From: Enemella evansiae
GTDB lineage: Bacteria; Pseudomonadota; Alphaproteobacteria; Rhodobacterales; Rhodobacteraceae
Assembly (NCBI GenBank): GCA_017255395.1
Contig: JAFKDC010000013.1
Location: 88,572 to 152,571, forward strand
Length of the DNA stretch: 64,000 bases
Direction of reading: 5' to 3'
Shown here: piece after piece, positions 36,596 to 46,119 of the stretch
How positions within the stretch are numbered: position 1 is the stretch's first letter
Layout of the letters: every line of letters starts with the position of its first letter
The notes under the pieces: model-generated
The model's input: only the letters and a program-made list of their open reading frames with translations
Database searches by the model: none
Told to the model about the DNA's origin: nothing
Translations under genes and position numbers: made by a program

Positions 36596-39500
36596 TCAGC
36601 GGCCCAGAGACCACCAGCCGCGGCGTTTCGGCTTGTCGTCCTCGCCAGCCGGTTCGGTGGCCTCGGGCGCTTCTGCGGCGGGCGCTTCTTCAGCCTCGGC
36701 AGGCTCGGGCGCCGCCTCGGTCTGCGTCTCCTCCGCCGCCGGAGCAACCGGCGCTTCGTCTTGGGCTTCGGCGGGCGCGTCCGACTCTGCCGGGGCGCCG
36801 ACGACCGACGCGATGACATCAGAGGCCTTGGCCCGCGTGCGCCTGCGCTTCGGCCCTTCCTGCGAAGCCTCTGCGGTTTCGGCCTGCGCCTCGGGCGCCG
36901 GAGCCTCGGACGGGGTCACCGCCTCGACGGTCTGGCCCGCGTCGGTTGCGGCAGGCGCCGCCTCGGACACAGTCTCCGTCACAGCCTCCGGGGCCGCCTC
37001 GGCGGGCGCCGCATCATCGCTGGCTTCGGCAGCGGGCGCGGCGGGCTCTTCCGTCACGACCTTGGGCTTGCGCGTCCGGCTGCGGGTGCGCTTCGGCTTT
37101 TCCTTCACCGGCTCGGCAACCTCGGCCTCGGGCGCGGTTTCGGGCGCGGCCTCGGCGGTTTCAGCTTCGGCCACGGCACCATCCGATGCCTCTGCCGCGA
37201 CAGGCTCTGCCGGGGCGGCGGGCGCTTCGGCGGCGGGGCTCTGCGCGGGCTGGCCGTCGTCCGACGCAGCGCCCGTGCCAACCTCGGCCCTGTCGCCCTC
37301 GGGCTTGTCAGAGGCCTCTGCCCCATCCTGCCCCTCGCCGTTGTCGCGGGACTTGGACTTGCGGCGGCGGCGACGACGACGCTTCTTCGGCTTGCCGTCG
37401 TCCTCCCCGTCCTCGTCGGAAGAGGTCGCGCGCGCTTCAGAAGCCTCGGCCTCTGCCTTCTCGGCGGCTTCCAGTTCCTCGGCCTCGGCGGCTTCCGCCG
37501 CTTCGTCGATCTCGTCCATGATCGAGGTATCGACCGACACCACCGGCGCCGCCTCGGGCACCACGCGGGTCGCGGTCTTGAACTTCTCAAGCGTGAAGTC
37601 GGGCGAGATCAGATGCACGTCGCCTTCGATCCGCACGGACATGCCGTAGCGGCTTTCGATCTGGGCCACATGCTCGCGCTTCTGGTTCATCAGGTAGTTG
37701 GCGATGCCCACCGGGCATTTCAGCAGCACCTCGCGCGAGCGGCGGCGCGTGCCCTCTTCCTCGACCTGACGCAGGATGTTCAGCGCCATATTGTCATCGG
37801 ACCGGATCAGCCCGGTGCCGTGACAGGCGGGGCACGGCTGCGTCGTCGCCTCGATCATGCCGGGCCGCAGGCGCTGGCGCGACATCTCCAGCAGGCCGAA
37901 GCCCGAGATCCGGCCCACCTGGATGCGGGCGCGGTCGGTCTTCAGCTTGTCCTTGATGCGCTTCTCGACGGCGGCGTTGTTCTTGCGCTCGTCCATGTCG
38001 ATGAAGTCGATGACGATCAGCCCCGCAAGGTCGCGCAGGCGCAGCTGGCGGGCGACCTCTTCGGCGGCCTCGAGGTTGGTCTTCAGCGCGGTCTCTTCGA
38101 TCGAGCCCTCTTTCGTGGCCCGGCCAGAGTTCACGTCGATGGCCACCAGCGCCTCGGTCACGCCGATGACGATATAGCCCCCGGACTTCAGCTGCACGGT
38201 CGGGTTGAACATGCCGCCAAGGTACGACTCGACCTGATAGCGCGCGAACAGCGGCATCTGGTCCTGGTAGTGCTTCACGTTCTTGGCGTGGGACGGCATG
38301 ATCATCTTCATGAAGTCCTTGGCCACGCGGTAGCCGCGCTCGCCCTCGACCCAGACCTCGTCGATCTCGCGCGAATACAGATCGCGGATCGAGCGTTTGA
38401 TCAGGTCGCCCTCTTCGTAGATCTTCGCGGGCGCGATGCTCTTCAGCGTCAGTTCGCGGATCTGCTCCCACAGGCGCTGCAGGTATTCGTAGTCGCGCTT
38501 GATCTCGGTCTTGGTGCGCTTGGCGCCCGCCGTGCGGATGATCAGGCCCGCGCCCTTGGGCACGTCGATCTCGTTGGCAATGGCCTTCAGCTTCTGCCGG
38601 TCGGTGGCATTGGTGATCTTGCGGCTGATGCCACCCCCGCGCGCGGTGTTGGGCATCAGCACGCAGTAGCGACCGGCCAGCGACAGGTAGGTGGTCAGCG
38701 CGGCACCCTTGTTGCCACGCTCTTCCTTGACGACCTGCACCAGCATGATCTGGCGGACCTTGATGACCTCCTGGATCTTGTAGCGGCGCGCGCGCGACGG
38801 CTTACGCACCGGGCGGATGTCTTCCTCGGTGTCGTCGTCGGCGACGGATTCGATGCCATCGTCGCCATCGGAAGAGTCGTCGTCATCGTCGTCGGAACCG
38901 CCCGGCTCTGCGGTGATCACATCGGCGTCGTCGTCGCTGTCGGCGGCCATGGGGCGGCCCTTGGGCTCGTCCCCTTCGGTGCTGTCCCCTTCCGTCTCCT
39001 CGGCCTCTGCGCTGGTCTCGTCGGGGCTTTGGACCGGCGTCTCGGCGGGCGTCGGCTCGGGCACCTCGGAGGGCGCGGGCGGCTCTGCCGGGGTCTCGGC
39101 GGGGGCCGGGTTCTCGGGCGCCCCGGCGGGCACGGGATCTTCTGTCGGGGTCTCGCCGGGCACGTCCGCACCCGTAGCGGCGGGGGCCTCGGTCACATGA
39201 TCGGGCAGCGTCTGCTCTGCGGGCGCGGCTTCGGCCACACCGGCCTCGGGCTGGCCCGTGGGTTCGGCGACCGGGGTCTCGGCCACGGTTTCCATCGGCG
39301 ACAGGCCCTCGCCCGGCTCACCGGCATCGCCGTCCTCGCCAAGGTCGATGGTCTCCATCCCGCTGATCTCGCGGGGGGCCTTGTCCGCCTGTGCATCCGT
39401 CGTTTCCGACTTCTTCGCAGGCTTCTTGCGCGACCGCGAACGCGACCGCTTGGGCTTCTCTTCTTCCTCGGCGGCGGCGGCGGCAAGCTCTGCCTCCTCC

Positions 39501-39772
39501 TCCATCAGCGCCTTCCGGTCAGCGACCGGGATCTGGTAGTAATCCGGGTGGATTTCCGAGAAGGCGAGGAAGCCGTGGCGGTTGCCGCCATAATCCACGA
39601 AGGCCGCCTGAAGCGAGGGTTCGACCCGCGTTACCTTTGCAAGGTAGATGTTGCCGGCGAGCTGCCGCTTGTTCTCGGACTCAAAGTCGAATTCCTCGAC
39701 CTTGTTGCCGTCCACCACCACGACGCGGGTTTCCTCCGCGTGGGTGGCGTCGATGAGCATTTTCTTTGCCAT
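36596..39772 (-). CDS. rne: Ribonuclease E/G family endonuclease
   Basis: The 1058-residue enzyme cleaves AU-rich single-stranded RNA and scaffolds the degradosome. An S1 domain starts at about 36 and is interrupted by a 240-residue acidic/Pro/Arg-Lys insert (about 91-330). The catalytic core follows with RTAGA (413-417), the metal aspartates Asp546 (AIDVNSG) and Asp589 (VIDFIDM) and the zinc-link CPAC (647-650). The last 320 residues are an Ala/Glu/Pro-rich tail with a basic RRRRRRRR-like patch, as in alphaproteobacterial RNase E. I take ATG 39772 (MAKKMLIDA) over the upstream GTG. A bidirectional terminator follows. Confidence 0.96.
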   Translation of the reverse strand: MAKKMLIDATHAEETRVVVVDGNKVEEFDFESENKRQLAGNIYLAKVTRVEPSLQAAFVDYGGNRHGFLAFSEIHPDYYQIPVADRKALMEEEAELAAAAAEEEEKPKRSRSRSRKKPAKKSETTDAQADKAPREISGMETIDLGEDGDAGEPGEGLSPMETVAETPVAEPTGQPEAGVAEAAPAEQTLPDHVTEAPAATGADVPGETPTEDPVPAGAPENPAPAETPAEPPAPSEVPEPTPAETPVQSPDETSAEAEETEGDSTEGDEPKGRPMAADSDDDADVITAEPGGSDDDDDDSSDGDDGIESVADDDTEEDIRPVRKPSRARRYKIQEVIKVRQIMLVQVVKEERGNKGAALTTYLSLAGRYCVLMPNTARGGGISRKITNATDRQKLKAIANEIDVPKGAGLIIRTAGAKRTKTEIKRDYEYLQRLWEQIRELTLKSIAPAKIYEEGDLIKRSIRDLYSREIDEVWVEGERGYRVAKDFMKMIMPSHAKNVKHYQDQMPLFARYQVESYLGGMFNPTVQLKSGGYIVIGVTEALVAIDVNSGRATKEGSIEETALKTNLEAAEEVARQLRLRDLAGLIVIDFIDMDERKNNAAVEKRIKDKLKTDRARIQVGRISGFGLLEMSRQRLRPGMIEATTQPCPACHGTGLIRSDDNMALNILRQVEEEGTRRRSREVLLKCPVGIANYLMNQKREHVAQIESRYGMSVRIEGDVHLISPDFTLEKFKTATRVVPEAAPVVSVDTSIMDEIDEAAEAAEAEELEAAEKAEAEASEARATSSDEDGEDDGKPKKRRRRRRRKSKSRDNGEGQDGAEASDKPEGDRAEVGTGAASDDGQPAQSPAAEAPAAPAEPVAAEASDGAVAEAETAEAAPETAPEAEVAEPVKEKPKRTRSRTRKPKVVTEEPAAPAAEASDDAAPAEAAPEAVTETVSEAAPAATDAGQTVEAVTPSEAPAPEAQAETAEASQEGPKRRRTRAKASDVIASVVGAPAESDAPAEAQDEAPVAPAAEETQTEAAPEPAEAEEAPAAEAPEATEPAGEDDKPKRRGWWSLGR

Positions 39773-40242
39773 GTGTTCCGTATGCACAGCCGGACGAGCC
39801 CCGTCCCGGGGGTCGCGGCGCGTGGGGACTGTGTCTTGTCAGGGCGAGAGGTAGCGCACCGTCACGAGGGGCGCAGACGCTCCTGTCCTCGTGCCTCATG
39901 TCTGTCGCGCGCTTCATCGCGGTTCTTCTCCGACGCTATACCCCGGCATGGTCCATGCCTCGGCTGCGCCCGTTCATGAAACCCGTCGCAAGAAGCGGTC
40001 CGGGTTCGGTTCATTGGCCTTGCGGCCGGATCGGCCTGCCAGAAAGCGGATTGGTCCGGGCTTTGAGGCAGCGAAACTGGTCGGCGCTGTCCAGAAGACA
40101 GCCAGCCTGAACGGCAACATAACGTCTGAGGCACCGAGAACACAATGCTGAAATTGCGCTTTATCCCCAGTCTCCGGCGTGGATGACAAAAAGAAGGGCG
40201 CCGCGGATGGCGGCGCCCTTTCGTGTTCTGTCGCGGACCGGC
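39773..40242. other. 470-base region upstream of rne
   Basis: The gap holds the start of rne and the terminator of the transporter gene (40188-40218). On the minus strand TTGTGT and TTATGT about 17 bases apart, near 40130-40100, could form a weak promoter, implying a leader of some 320 bases for rne. Long leaders allow RNase E to regulate its own message in E. coli; whether that applies here is inference. I see no gene. Confidence 0.4.
40188..40218 (-). terminator. Rho-independent terminator of the YfcC-type transporter gene
   Basis: GGGCGCCGC and GCGGCGCCC form a perfect 9-bp stem with a 5-base loop, followed on the minus strand by TTCTTTTT. It begins 25 bases after the stop at 40243. Confidence 0.88.
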
Positions 40243-41691
40243 CTACCCGATCCAGCCGGTTGCCTGTGCAAAGACCACGAAGCCCACGGCGATGGCGACC
40301 CAGACCGCGAAGAGCGGCAGGAAGAAGCGGATCCAGCGATCCCAGCCGACCCCGCCAAGCGCCAGCGTCGCCATGAAATACCCGGAGGTCGGGTAAAGGA
40401 TGTTCGAAAGGCCGTCGCCAAGCTGGTAGGACAGCACCGCGTTCTGACGGGTCACGCCGATGATGTCCGACAGCGGCGCCATGATCGGCATGGTCACCAG
40501 AGCCTGACCCGAGCCCGACGGGATCACGAAGTTGAACCCCAGCTGCGCGAGGAACATGCCCACCGCCGAAAGCGTGTCGGGGAACGACCCGACGAGGTCG
40601 CCAAGCCCCAGCACCAGCGTGTCCATCACCTGCCCCTGCTCCAGCATCACGGCCACGGCGCGCGCCAGCCCGACGATGATCGCGCCCACCAGCACGTCGC
40701 GGAACCCTTCGTTGAAGGCCTCGCAGATCTTCGTGGTGGACAGCCCGGCCACCAGCCCGACCGTGATCCCCATGAGCACGAACAGCCCCGCCATCTCCAT
40801 CATGAACCAGCCGCGCGACAGCACGCCCCAGATCATGACGCCGAAGAAGGCCAGCGCCACAAGACCGGCGCGAAACTGGCGCGGGGTGAAATGCAGCGCC
40901 GCGCCGACCTCTGCGGTCTGATACAGCCTGCGCTTCTCTTCCTCGCGCGCGGTGCCCGCCATCAGGCTTGCTGCGGGATTGGCACGGACCTTGCTGGCGT
41001 AGCGGGTGACATGGATCACCGCAGCGGCCAGCAAGGCCACGAAAAGCGCGGCCCGCAGACCGGCCCCGGAATACAGCGGAACCTCGGCGATGGACTGGCC
41101 GAGGCCGGTGTTGATGGGGTTGAGAACGCCCGAGGTGAAGCCCGCCGTCGTCGCCAGCAGCGCCACGGCCACCGCCGTCACGCTGTCGAAGCGCAGGGCG
41201 ATCATCAGCGGCAGGATCACCGGCACGTAGACCAGCGCAAGCTCCTGCGTGCCGATCAGCGTCGCCACCACGGCAAAGGTCACCATCAGGACCGGCAGGA
41301 TCAGGATCGAGCGCGCCGCGAACCGCCGCGTCAGCTTGTCGACGGCGACGTCGATCACGCCGGTGCGCCGGATCACCATGAACATGCCGCCGATGATGAA
41401 GGTGAAGAACACCACGACAGAGGCATCGGCGAGCCCGCGCGGCACCGCCATCATGAAATCCTCCAGCCCGACCGGAGTCGCCGCCACCTGCCGATAACTC
41501 TCGGGGTCGATGGCGCTGCGCCCGTTGGGCAGGGTCACGCGGTCGAAGACACCGGCGGGAATGAAATGCGTCGCCAGCGCGGCGAGCGCGGTGAAGACGA
41601 ACAGGATAACGTAGATATGCGGCATCCGCATGCCCTCGGAGCCGGCAATCTCCTCCTCCGGGTCCAGTGTCCTCTGTGTCTCGCTTGTCAT
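40243..41691 (-). CDS. YfcC family transporter
   Basis: The 482-residue protein has about twelve hydrophobic helices and family stretches MPHIYVILFVFTALAALATHFIPAG, FFTFIIGGMFMVIRRTG, GTQELALVYVPVILPL and GFNFVIPSGSGQALVTMPIMAPLSD. It belongs to the YfcC/C4-dicarboxylate-anaerobic-carrier-like group of secondary transporters, with uncertain substrates (peptides, amino acids or carboxylates). GGAGG precedes the ATG at 41691. The divergent GntR regulator 190 bases away probably controls it. Confidence 0.85.
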   Translation of the reverse strand: MTSETQRTLDPEEEIAGSEGMRMPHIYVILFVFTALAALATHFIPAGVFDRVTLPNGRSAIDPESYRQVAATPVGLEDFMMAVPRGLADASVVVFFTFIIGGMFMVIRRTGVIDVAVDKLTRRFAARSILILPVLMVTFAVVATLIGTQELALVYVPVILPLMIALRFDSVTAVAVALLATTAGFTSGVLNPINTGLGQSIAEVPLYSGAGLRAALFVALLAAAVIHVTRYASKVRANPAASLMAGTAREEEKRRLYQTAEVGAALHFTPRQFRAGLVALAFFGVMIWGVLSRGWFMMEMAGLFVLMGITVGLVAGLSTTKICEAFNEGFRDVLVGAIIVGLARAVAVMLEQGQVMDTLVLGLGDLVGSFPDTLSAVGMFLAQLGFNFVIPSGSGQALVTMPIMAPLSDIIGVTRQNAVLSYQLGDGLSNILYPTSGYFMATLALGGVGWDRWIRFFLPLFAVWVAIAVGFVVFAQATGWIG

Positions 41692-41775
41692 ATCGGCCTC
41701 CCTACCGTTTCGACACGGGTCGCACGGGGACCCGCGCTTGTGTGCCATCGCAATTGAGCTATCTTGTAAAATGTT

Positions 41776-41791
41776 AGATGGGATTTCATCT
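41776..41791. promoter_or_regulatory. Inverted repeat in the transporter/GntR gap
   Basis: AGATG-N6-CATCT is a small dyad between the divergent genes. It could bind the GntR-type regulator, but this is only positional inference. Confidence 0.3.
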
Positions 41792-41824
41792 GTCAGACAA
41801 TGCGGAATGCCAATCAAGACCTTT

Positions 41825-41850
41825 CGTGGTATTTTGATAATCCCGTGGTA
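41825..41850. promoter_or_regulatory. Direct repeat CGTGGTA in the transporter/GntR gap
   Basis: CGTGGTA occurs at 41825-41831 and again at 41844-41850, 19 bases apart, just before the GntR gene. TGGT cores are known in FadR-type operators, so a regulator site is plausible. Confidence 0.35.
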
Positions 41851-41881
41851 ACATCAAGCGGTTCAGAAGAGTGAGACAGGC

Positions 41882-42529
41882 ATGGACGATATGCAAAAAC
41901 CGCTTTCGGATCAGGCGTTTGACGCGCTTCTTTCGGCGCTTCGCGGCGGTGTGCTGGAGGCCGGTGCGTTCTTTTCCATGCCAGAGCTGTCGCGCAGGCT
42001 GGACTTTCCCATCGCCGCGATCCGCGAGGCGACGAAGCTGGCAGAGGCCCGCGCCCTGCTGAGCATCCGGCCCAAACGGGGAATCACCGTGATGGATGCG
42101 GGCCCCCGCACCACGCGGACCTGCATGGACATGCGCGCGGCGCTGGAGCGCGAGGGCGCGCGGCGGATCCTGGCGTCCGGAACGCCCTTTCCGACGGACC
42201 ACCTGCGCCAGACGCATGAAGACCTGCTGGCGCGCGCGCGGGCGGGCGATCCGACGGCCACCGGCACGCGCGCCATCGGCGTCGACCTCAGCCTGCACAA
42301 CGCGCTGTCAGAGGGGCTGGACAACCCCTACCTGCAAGAGGCTTACCAGCAGAACCGCGACCGGATCGCGGTGATCCAGCAGACCCGGCCGTTTCTGCTG
42401 GACCGGATTACCTCGGCGATGGAAGAGCATCTGGAGATCATCGCCGCCATGGAAGCGCGCGACCTGCGCCGGGTCGAGGAAACCATCGACATCCATCTGG
42501 TGCAGACCCTGCGCTGGTGGGGGATGTAG
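41882..42529 (+). CDS. GntR family regulator, FCD type
   Basis: The 215-residue protein has an N-terminal winged helix (FDALLSALRGGVLEAGAFFSMPELSRRLDFPIAAIREATKLAEARALL) and an all-helical FCD-like C-terminal domain (ARRILASG...SLHNALSEGLDNPYLQEAYQQNRDRI...EEHLEIIAAMEARDLRRVEETIDIHL). The histidines in LHNAL, EEHLEI and DIHL match the metal and ligand positions of FCD domains. It is divergent from the transporter and likely regulates it. ATG 41891 is an alternative start. Confidence 0.88.
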   Translation: MDDMQKPLSDQAFDALLSALRGGVLEAGAFFSMPELSRRLDFPIAAIREATKLAEARALLSIRPKRGITVMDAGPRTTRTCMDMRAALEREGARRILASGTPFPTDHLRQTHEDLLARARAGDPTATGTRAIGVDLSLHNALSEGLDNPYLQEAYQQNRDRIAVIQQTRPFLLDRITSAMEEHLEIIAAMEARDLRRVEETIDIHLVQTLRWWGM

Positions 42530-42655
42530 CCCCCGTTCCGGACCGACAGTATCCCACCGAAACCCGCCAGCCTTCAGCGATACCATTGCCTTCGAAGCCC
42601 CACAGGTCTGGCGGGGCTGCGATGCCTCGAAGTCGAAGCGGGTCGCCTTAACCGA

Positions 42656-43528
42656 TCAGCCGAGGGCGTTCAGCCGCTTGATCAGCGCAGAGGTGTCCCA
42701 GCGCCCGCCGCCCAGCTTCTGCACGTCCTTGTAGAACTGATCCACCAGGGCGGTGACCGGCAGCGAGGCGCCGACCTCGTTCGCGGTGTTCAGGCAGATA
42801 CCCAGATCCTTGCGCATCCAGTCCACGGCAAAGCCGTGGTCGAACTTGTCGTCCAGCATGGTCTCGAAGCGGTTGACCATCTGCCAGGACCCGGCGGCGC
42901 CGCCGCCGATGACCTCGACCACCGCGCGCCCGTCGAGGCCCGCCTTCTGCGCGAAGTGCAGCCCTTCGGACAGTCCCTGCACCAGCCCGGCGATGCAGAT
43001 CTGGTTGACCATCTTGCACAATTGCCCGGCACCGCTTTCGCCAAGGCGGTTGCACAGCTTGGCATAGCTGTCGATCAGCGGCTTGGCGGCATCGAAGGCG
43101 GCCTGATCGCCACCGCACATTACGACAAGTTGACCGTTCTCGGCGCCCGCCTGCCCGCCAGAGACAGGCGCGTCCACGAAGGCGATCCCGGCCTCGCGCG
43201 CCTGCTGGAACAGCTCGGCGGTGACCATGGCAGAGACGGTGGTGTGGTCGACGAAGGTGCTGCCCTTCGCCATGCCGGCAAAGGCGCCGTCGGCGCCGGT
43301 ACAGACAGAGCGCAGGTCGTCGTCGTTGCCGACGCAGGCCATGACGAAATCCGCGCCGCTGGCGGCCTCGCGCGGGGTCGCGGCGCTGGCGCCGCCATGC
43401 TCTGCAACCCATTTGTCGGCCTTGGCCGCTGTGCGGTTGTAGACCGTTACCTCGTGACCGGCCCTGGCGAGATAACCCGCCATCGGGTAGCCCATGACCC
43501 CAAGCCCGAGAAATGCAACCTTTGCCAT
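42656..43528 (-). CDS. Beta-hydroxyacid dehydrogenase (3-hydroxyisobutyrate/tartronate-semialdehyde type)
   Basis: The 290-residue NAD(P)-dependent enzyme has the Rossmann motif GLGVMGYPMA (8-17), the substrate loop FVDAPVSGG (117-125) and the catalytic Lys172 in GESGAGQLCKMVNQ. The family includes 3-hydroxyisobutyrate dehydrogenase (valine breakdown), tartronate semialdehyde reductase and GLYR-type glyoxylate reductases; I cannot separate these. ATG 43528 starts MAKVAFLGLG. It is divergent from the amidase gene with 106 bases between starts. Confidence 0.88.
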   Translation of the reverse strand: MAKVAFLGLGVMGYPMAGYLARAGHEVTVYNRTAAKADKWVAEHGGASAATPREAASGADFVMACVGNDDDLRSVCTGADGAFAGMAKGSTFVDHTTVSAMVTAELFQQAREAGIAFVDAPVSGGQAGAENGQLVVMCGGDQAAFDAAKPLIDSYAKLCNRLGESGAGQLCKMVNQICIAGLVQGLSEGLHFAQKAGLDGRAVVEVIGGGAAGSWQMVNRFETMLDDKFDHGFAVDWMRKDLGICLNTANEVGASLPVTALVDQFYKDVQKLGGGRWDTSALIKRLNALG

Positions 43529-43634
43529 TGTCGTTGGTCCTCCGTCAGGCCCGCCCGGCGCGCCTCTTGGCAAGCCCCGGCAGGCACGTTAATCCCGTCC
43601 CTGCCCCACCTACCCCAATACAAGGCGCGTGCAA

Positions 43635-46103
43635 ATGGCGGTTCTGTTCCGATGGCTTCTGCGACTGGCCACCGCCGCGGTGGTGCTGAGCGTTCTGGGC
43701 ATCGGGGTGGCCTATTACCTCGCCTCGCGGTCGCTGCCCGATTACGACAAGACGCTGAGCGTCTCGGGCGCCGCCGCCGAAGTCGAGATCGTGCGCGACA
43801 ATTCCGGCGTGCCGCACATCCTTGCCGAAAGCGACGCGGATGCCTTCTTTGGCCTCGGCTACGCCCATGCGCAGGACCGGCTGTGGCAGATGATCGTGCT
43901 GCGCCGCACCGCGCAGGGCCGCCTGTCCGAGATCTTCGGCGAACGCACGGTGCGCACCGACACGCTGCTGCGGCGGCTCGACCTTTACGCTCTGGCGCGA
44001 CAGTCGGTGCAGGCGCAGGACGCGCGCACAACGGACGCGCTGCGCGCCTATGCGGCGGGGGTCAATGCGCGGATCACCGAGATCAACACCGAAAGCCTCG
44101 GGCGCGGGGCGCCGGAGCTGTTCCTCTTCGACGCGCCCATGGCGCCGTGGCAACCCGCCGATTCCATCGCCCTGATCAAGCTGATGGCGCTGCAACTCTC
44201 GGCGCATATGTCCGAAGAGGTGCTGCGCGCCCGCACCTCGTGGCTGCTGGACGATCCCGACCGGCTGGCCGACATCCTGCCGGATATGCCCGGGTCGGGC
44301 GTCGCGGCCCTGCCCTCTTACGCCAGCCTGCTGCCGGCGCCGCTGCAACGCCACGCGGCCCTGCCCGGCAAGGAGATGCCGCGCTTTCTGGCCGCCGTGC
44401 CCGAGCGCGGTCTGGCGGGCGCCTCCAACGTCTGGGCGGCGGCGGCGTCGCGCTCCGCCGGGGGCGGAACGCTGATGGCCAACGACCCGCACCTTGGCTT
44501 CACCGCGCCGTCGATCTGGTACTTGGCGCGGCTGCAACTGCAATCCGGCGGCGTCATCGGCGGATCCATTCCCGGCATCCCGGCGATCATGGTGGGGCGG
44601 TCGGAGAACCTCGGATGGGGCATCACCTCGGCCTACATGGACGATCAGGACCTGCACTTCGAAGAGGTCAACCCCGAGAACCCCGAAGAGGTGCGCAGCC
44701 CCGAGGGCTATGTCCCCTTCCGCACCCGCAAGTCGATCATCGAGATCAAGGACGCGGCCCCGATCACCATCACCCTGCGCTGGACGGAAAACGGCCCGGT
44801 GCTGCCCGGCTCGCAGTTCAACCTGGAAGACGTGACGCCCGAGGGCCATGTCATGTCACTGTCCTGGACCGCGCTCTCGGGCGAGGACACCTCGGCCTCG
44901 GCGGCGGTGGGGCTGATGATGGCGCAGTCCGTGGAAGAGGCGATCGAGGTCTCGCGGCTCTACGTGGCGCCCGCACAGAACCTGACGCTGATCGACGACG
45001 AAATGGTTGCGATGAAGATGGTCGGCGCCATGCCGCGCCGCGATCCCGCGCACCAGAGCCGGGGGCGCCTGCCCTCGCCCGGCTGGCTGGAGCAGAACCG
45101 CTGGCAGGGGGTCATGCCCTACTCCGCCAACCCCGCGTTCCTCGCCCCCGAGGGCGGCATCGTCGGCAACACCAACAACAAGGTCATCGACCGGCCCTTC
45201 CCCAACCACGTCAGCTTTGACTGGGGCGACAGCCAGCGGGTGCAGCGCTGGCAGGGGCTGATGCAGGGCCGCAAGGTGCATACCCGCGACAGCTTCATCG
45301 AGGCGCAGCTGGACACCGTGTCGCCCGCCGCCCGCACCCTGCTGCCGCTGATCGGGCGCGACCTGTGGTTCACCGGCGAGGCCGCCGAAGAGGGCACGCC
45401 CGAGCGCCGCCGCCAGCGCGCGCTGGACCTGCTGGCGGACTGGAACGGCGAGATGTCCGAACACCTGCCCGAACCGCTGATCTACGCGGCCTGGCTGCGC
45501 GCCCTGCAGGACCGGCTGATCCGAGACGAGCTGGGACCGCTGGCCGAGGACTTCGACCATGTCGAGCCGCTGTTCATCGAGCGGGTCTTTCGCAACGTGA
45601 ACGGCGCCGGGGTCTGGTGCGACGTGATCCGCTCTGCCGAGGTCGAGACCTGCTCGGATATCGCACGGCTGGCGCTGGACGATGCGCTGCTGTGGATCGC
45701 CGAACACCACGGATCGGCGCTGGAAAGCCTGCGCTGGGGTGATGCCCATGCCGCCGTGCACGAACACCCGGTGCTGGGCGAGGTGCCGCTGCTCCGCTAC
45801 TTCGTGAACATCCGCCAAAGCACCTCGGGCGGCGATCACACGCTGATGCGCGGTCGCACCTCGGGGAAAGACCCGGCGCCCTTCCAGAACGTCCACGGCG
45901 CGGGCTATCGCGGCGTCTATGACTTCGCCGATCCAGATTCTTCGGTCTTCATCAACGCCACCGGGCAATCGGGCCACCCGCTGTCTCGGCACTACGACGA
46001 CCTCGGGCAGCTGTGGCGGCGCGGCGAATACATCCCCATGTCGCTGGACATCGACCTCGCGCGCGCCGCCTCGGTCGGCATCACACGACTCGTCCCGAAG
46101 TGA
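43635..46103 (+). CDS. Penicillin acylase family amidase (Ntn hydrolase)
   Basis: The 822-residue protein has an N-terminal membrane helix or signal anchor (7-30), the alpha-chain region starting EIVRDNSGVPHILAES, and the autocatalytic nucleophile Ser264 in AGASNVWAA, after which the beta chain begins (DPHLGF). Members split side-chain amides such as acyl-homoserine lactones and beta-lactam amides in the periplasm; acyl-homoserine-lactone turnover would fit the roseobacter lifestyle but is inference. An upstream GTG is possible. The kinase-fold gene follows 16 bases after the stop. Confidence 0.9.
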   Translation: MAVLFRWLLRLATAAVVLSVLGIGVAYYLASRSLPDYDKTLSVSGAAAEVEIVRDNSGVPHILAESDADAFFGLGYAHAQDRLWQMIVLRRTAQGRLSEIFGERTVRTDTLLRRLDLYALARQSVQAQDARTTDALRAYAAGVNARITEINTESLGRGAPELFLFDAPMAPWQPADSIALIKLMALQLSAHMSEEVLRARTSWLLDDPDRLADILPDMPGSGVAALPSYASLLPAPLQRHAALPGKEMPRFLAAVPERGLAGASNVWAAAASRSAGGGTLMANDPHLGFTAPSIWYLARLQLQSGGVIGGSIPGIPAIMVGRSENLGWGITSAYMDDQDLHFEEVNPENPEEVRSPEGYVPFRTRKSIIEIKDAAPITITLRWTENGPVLPGSQFNLEDVTPEGHVMSLSWTALSGEDTSASAAVGLMMAQSVEEAIEVSRLYVAPAQNLTLIDDEMVAMKMVGAMPRRDPAHQSRGRLPSPGWLEQNRWQGVMPYSANPAFLAPEGGIVGNTNNKVIDRPFPNHVSFDWGDSQRVQRWQGLMQGRKVHTRDSFIEAQLDTVSPAARTLLPLIGRDLWFTGEAAEEGTPERRRQRALDLLADWNGEMSEHLPEPLIYAAWLRALQDRLIRDELGPLAEDFDHVEPLFIERVFRNVNGAGVWCDVIRSAEVETCSDIARLALDDALLWIAEHHGSALESLRWGDAHAAVHEHPVLGEVPLLRYFVNIRQSTSGGDHTLMRGRTSGKDPAPFQNVHGAGYRGVYDFADPDSSVFINATGQSGHPLSRHYDDLGQLWRRGEYIPMSLDIDLARAASVGITRLVPK

Positions 46104-46119
46104 GGCGGCAAGGGCCTTG

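Noticed and set aside
36761..39979. Long open frame antisense to rne
   Set aside because: Gly/Leu/Arg-rich mirror of the repetitive acidic coding sequence; no family or start signal.
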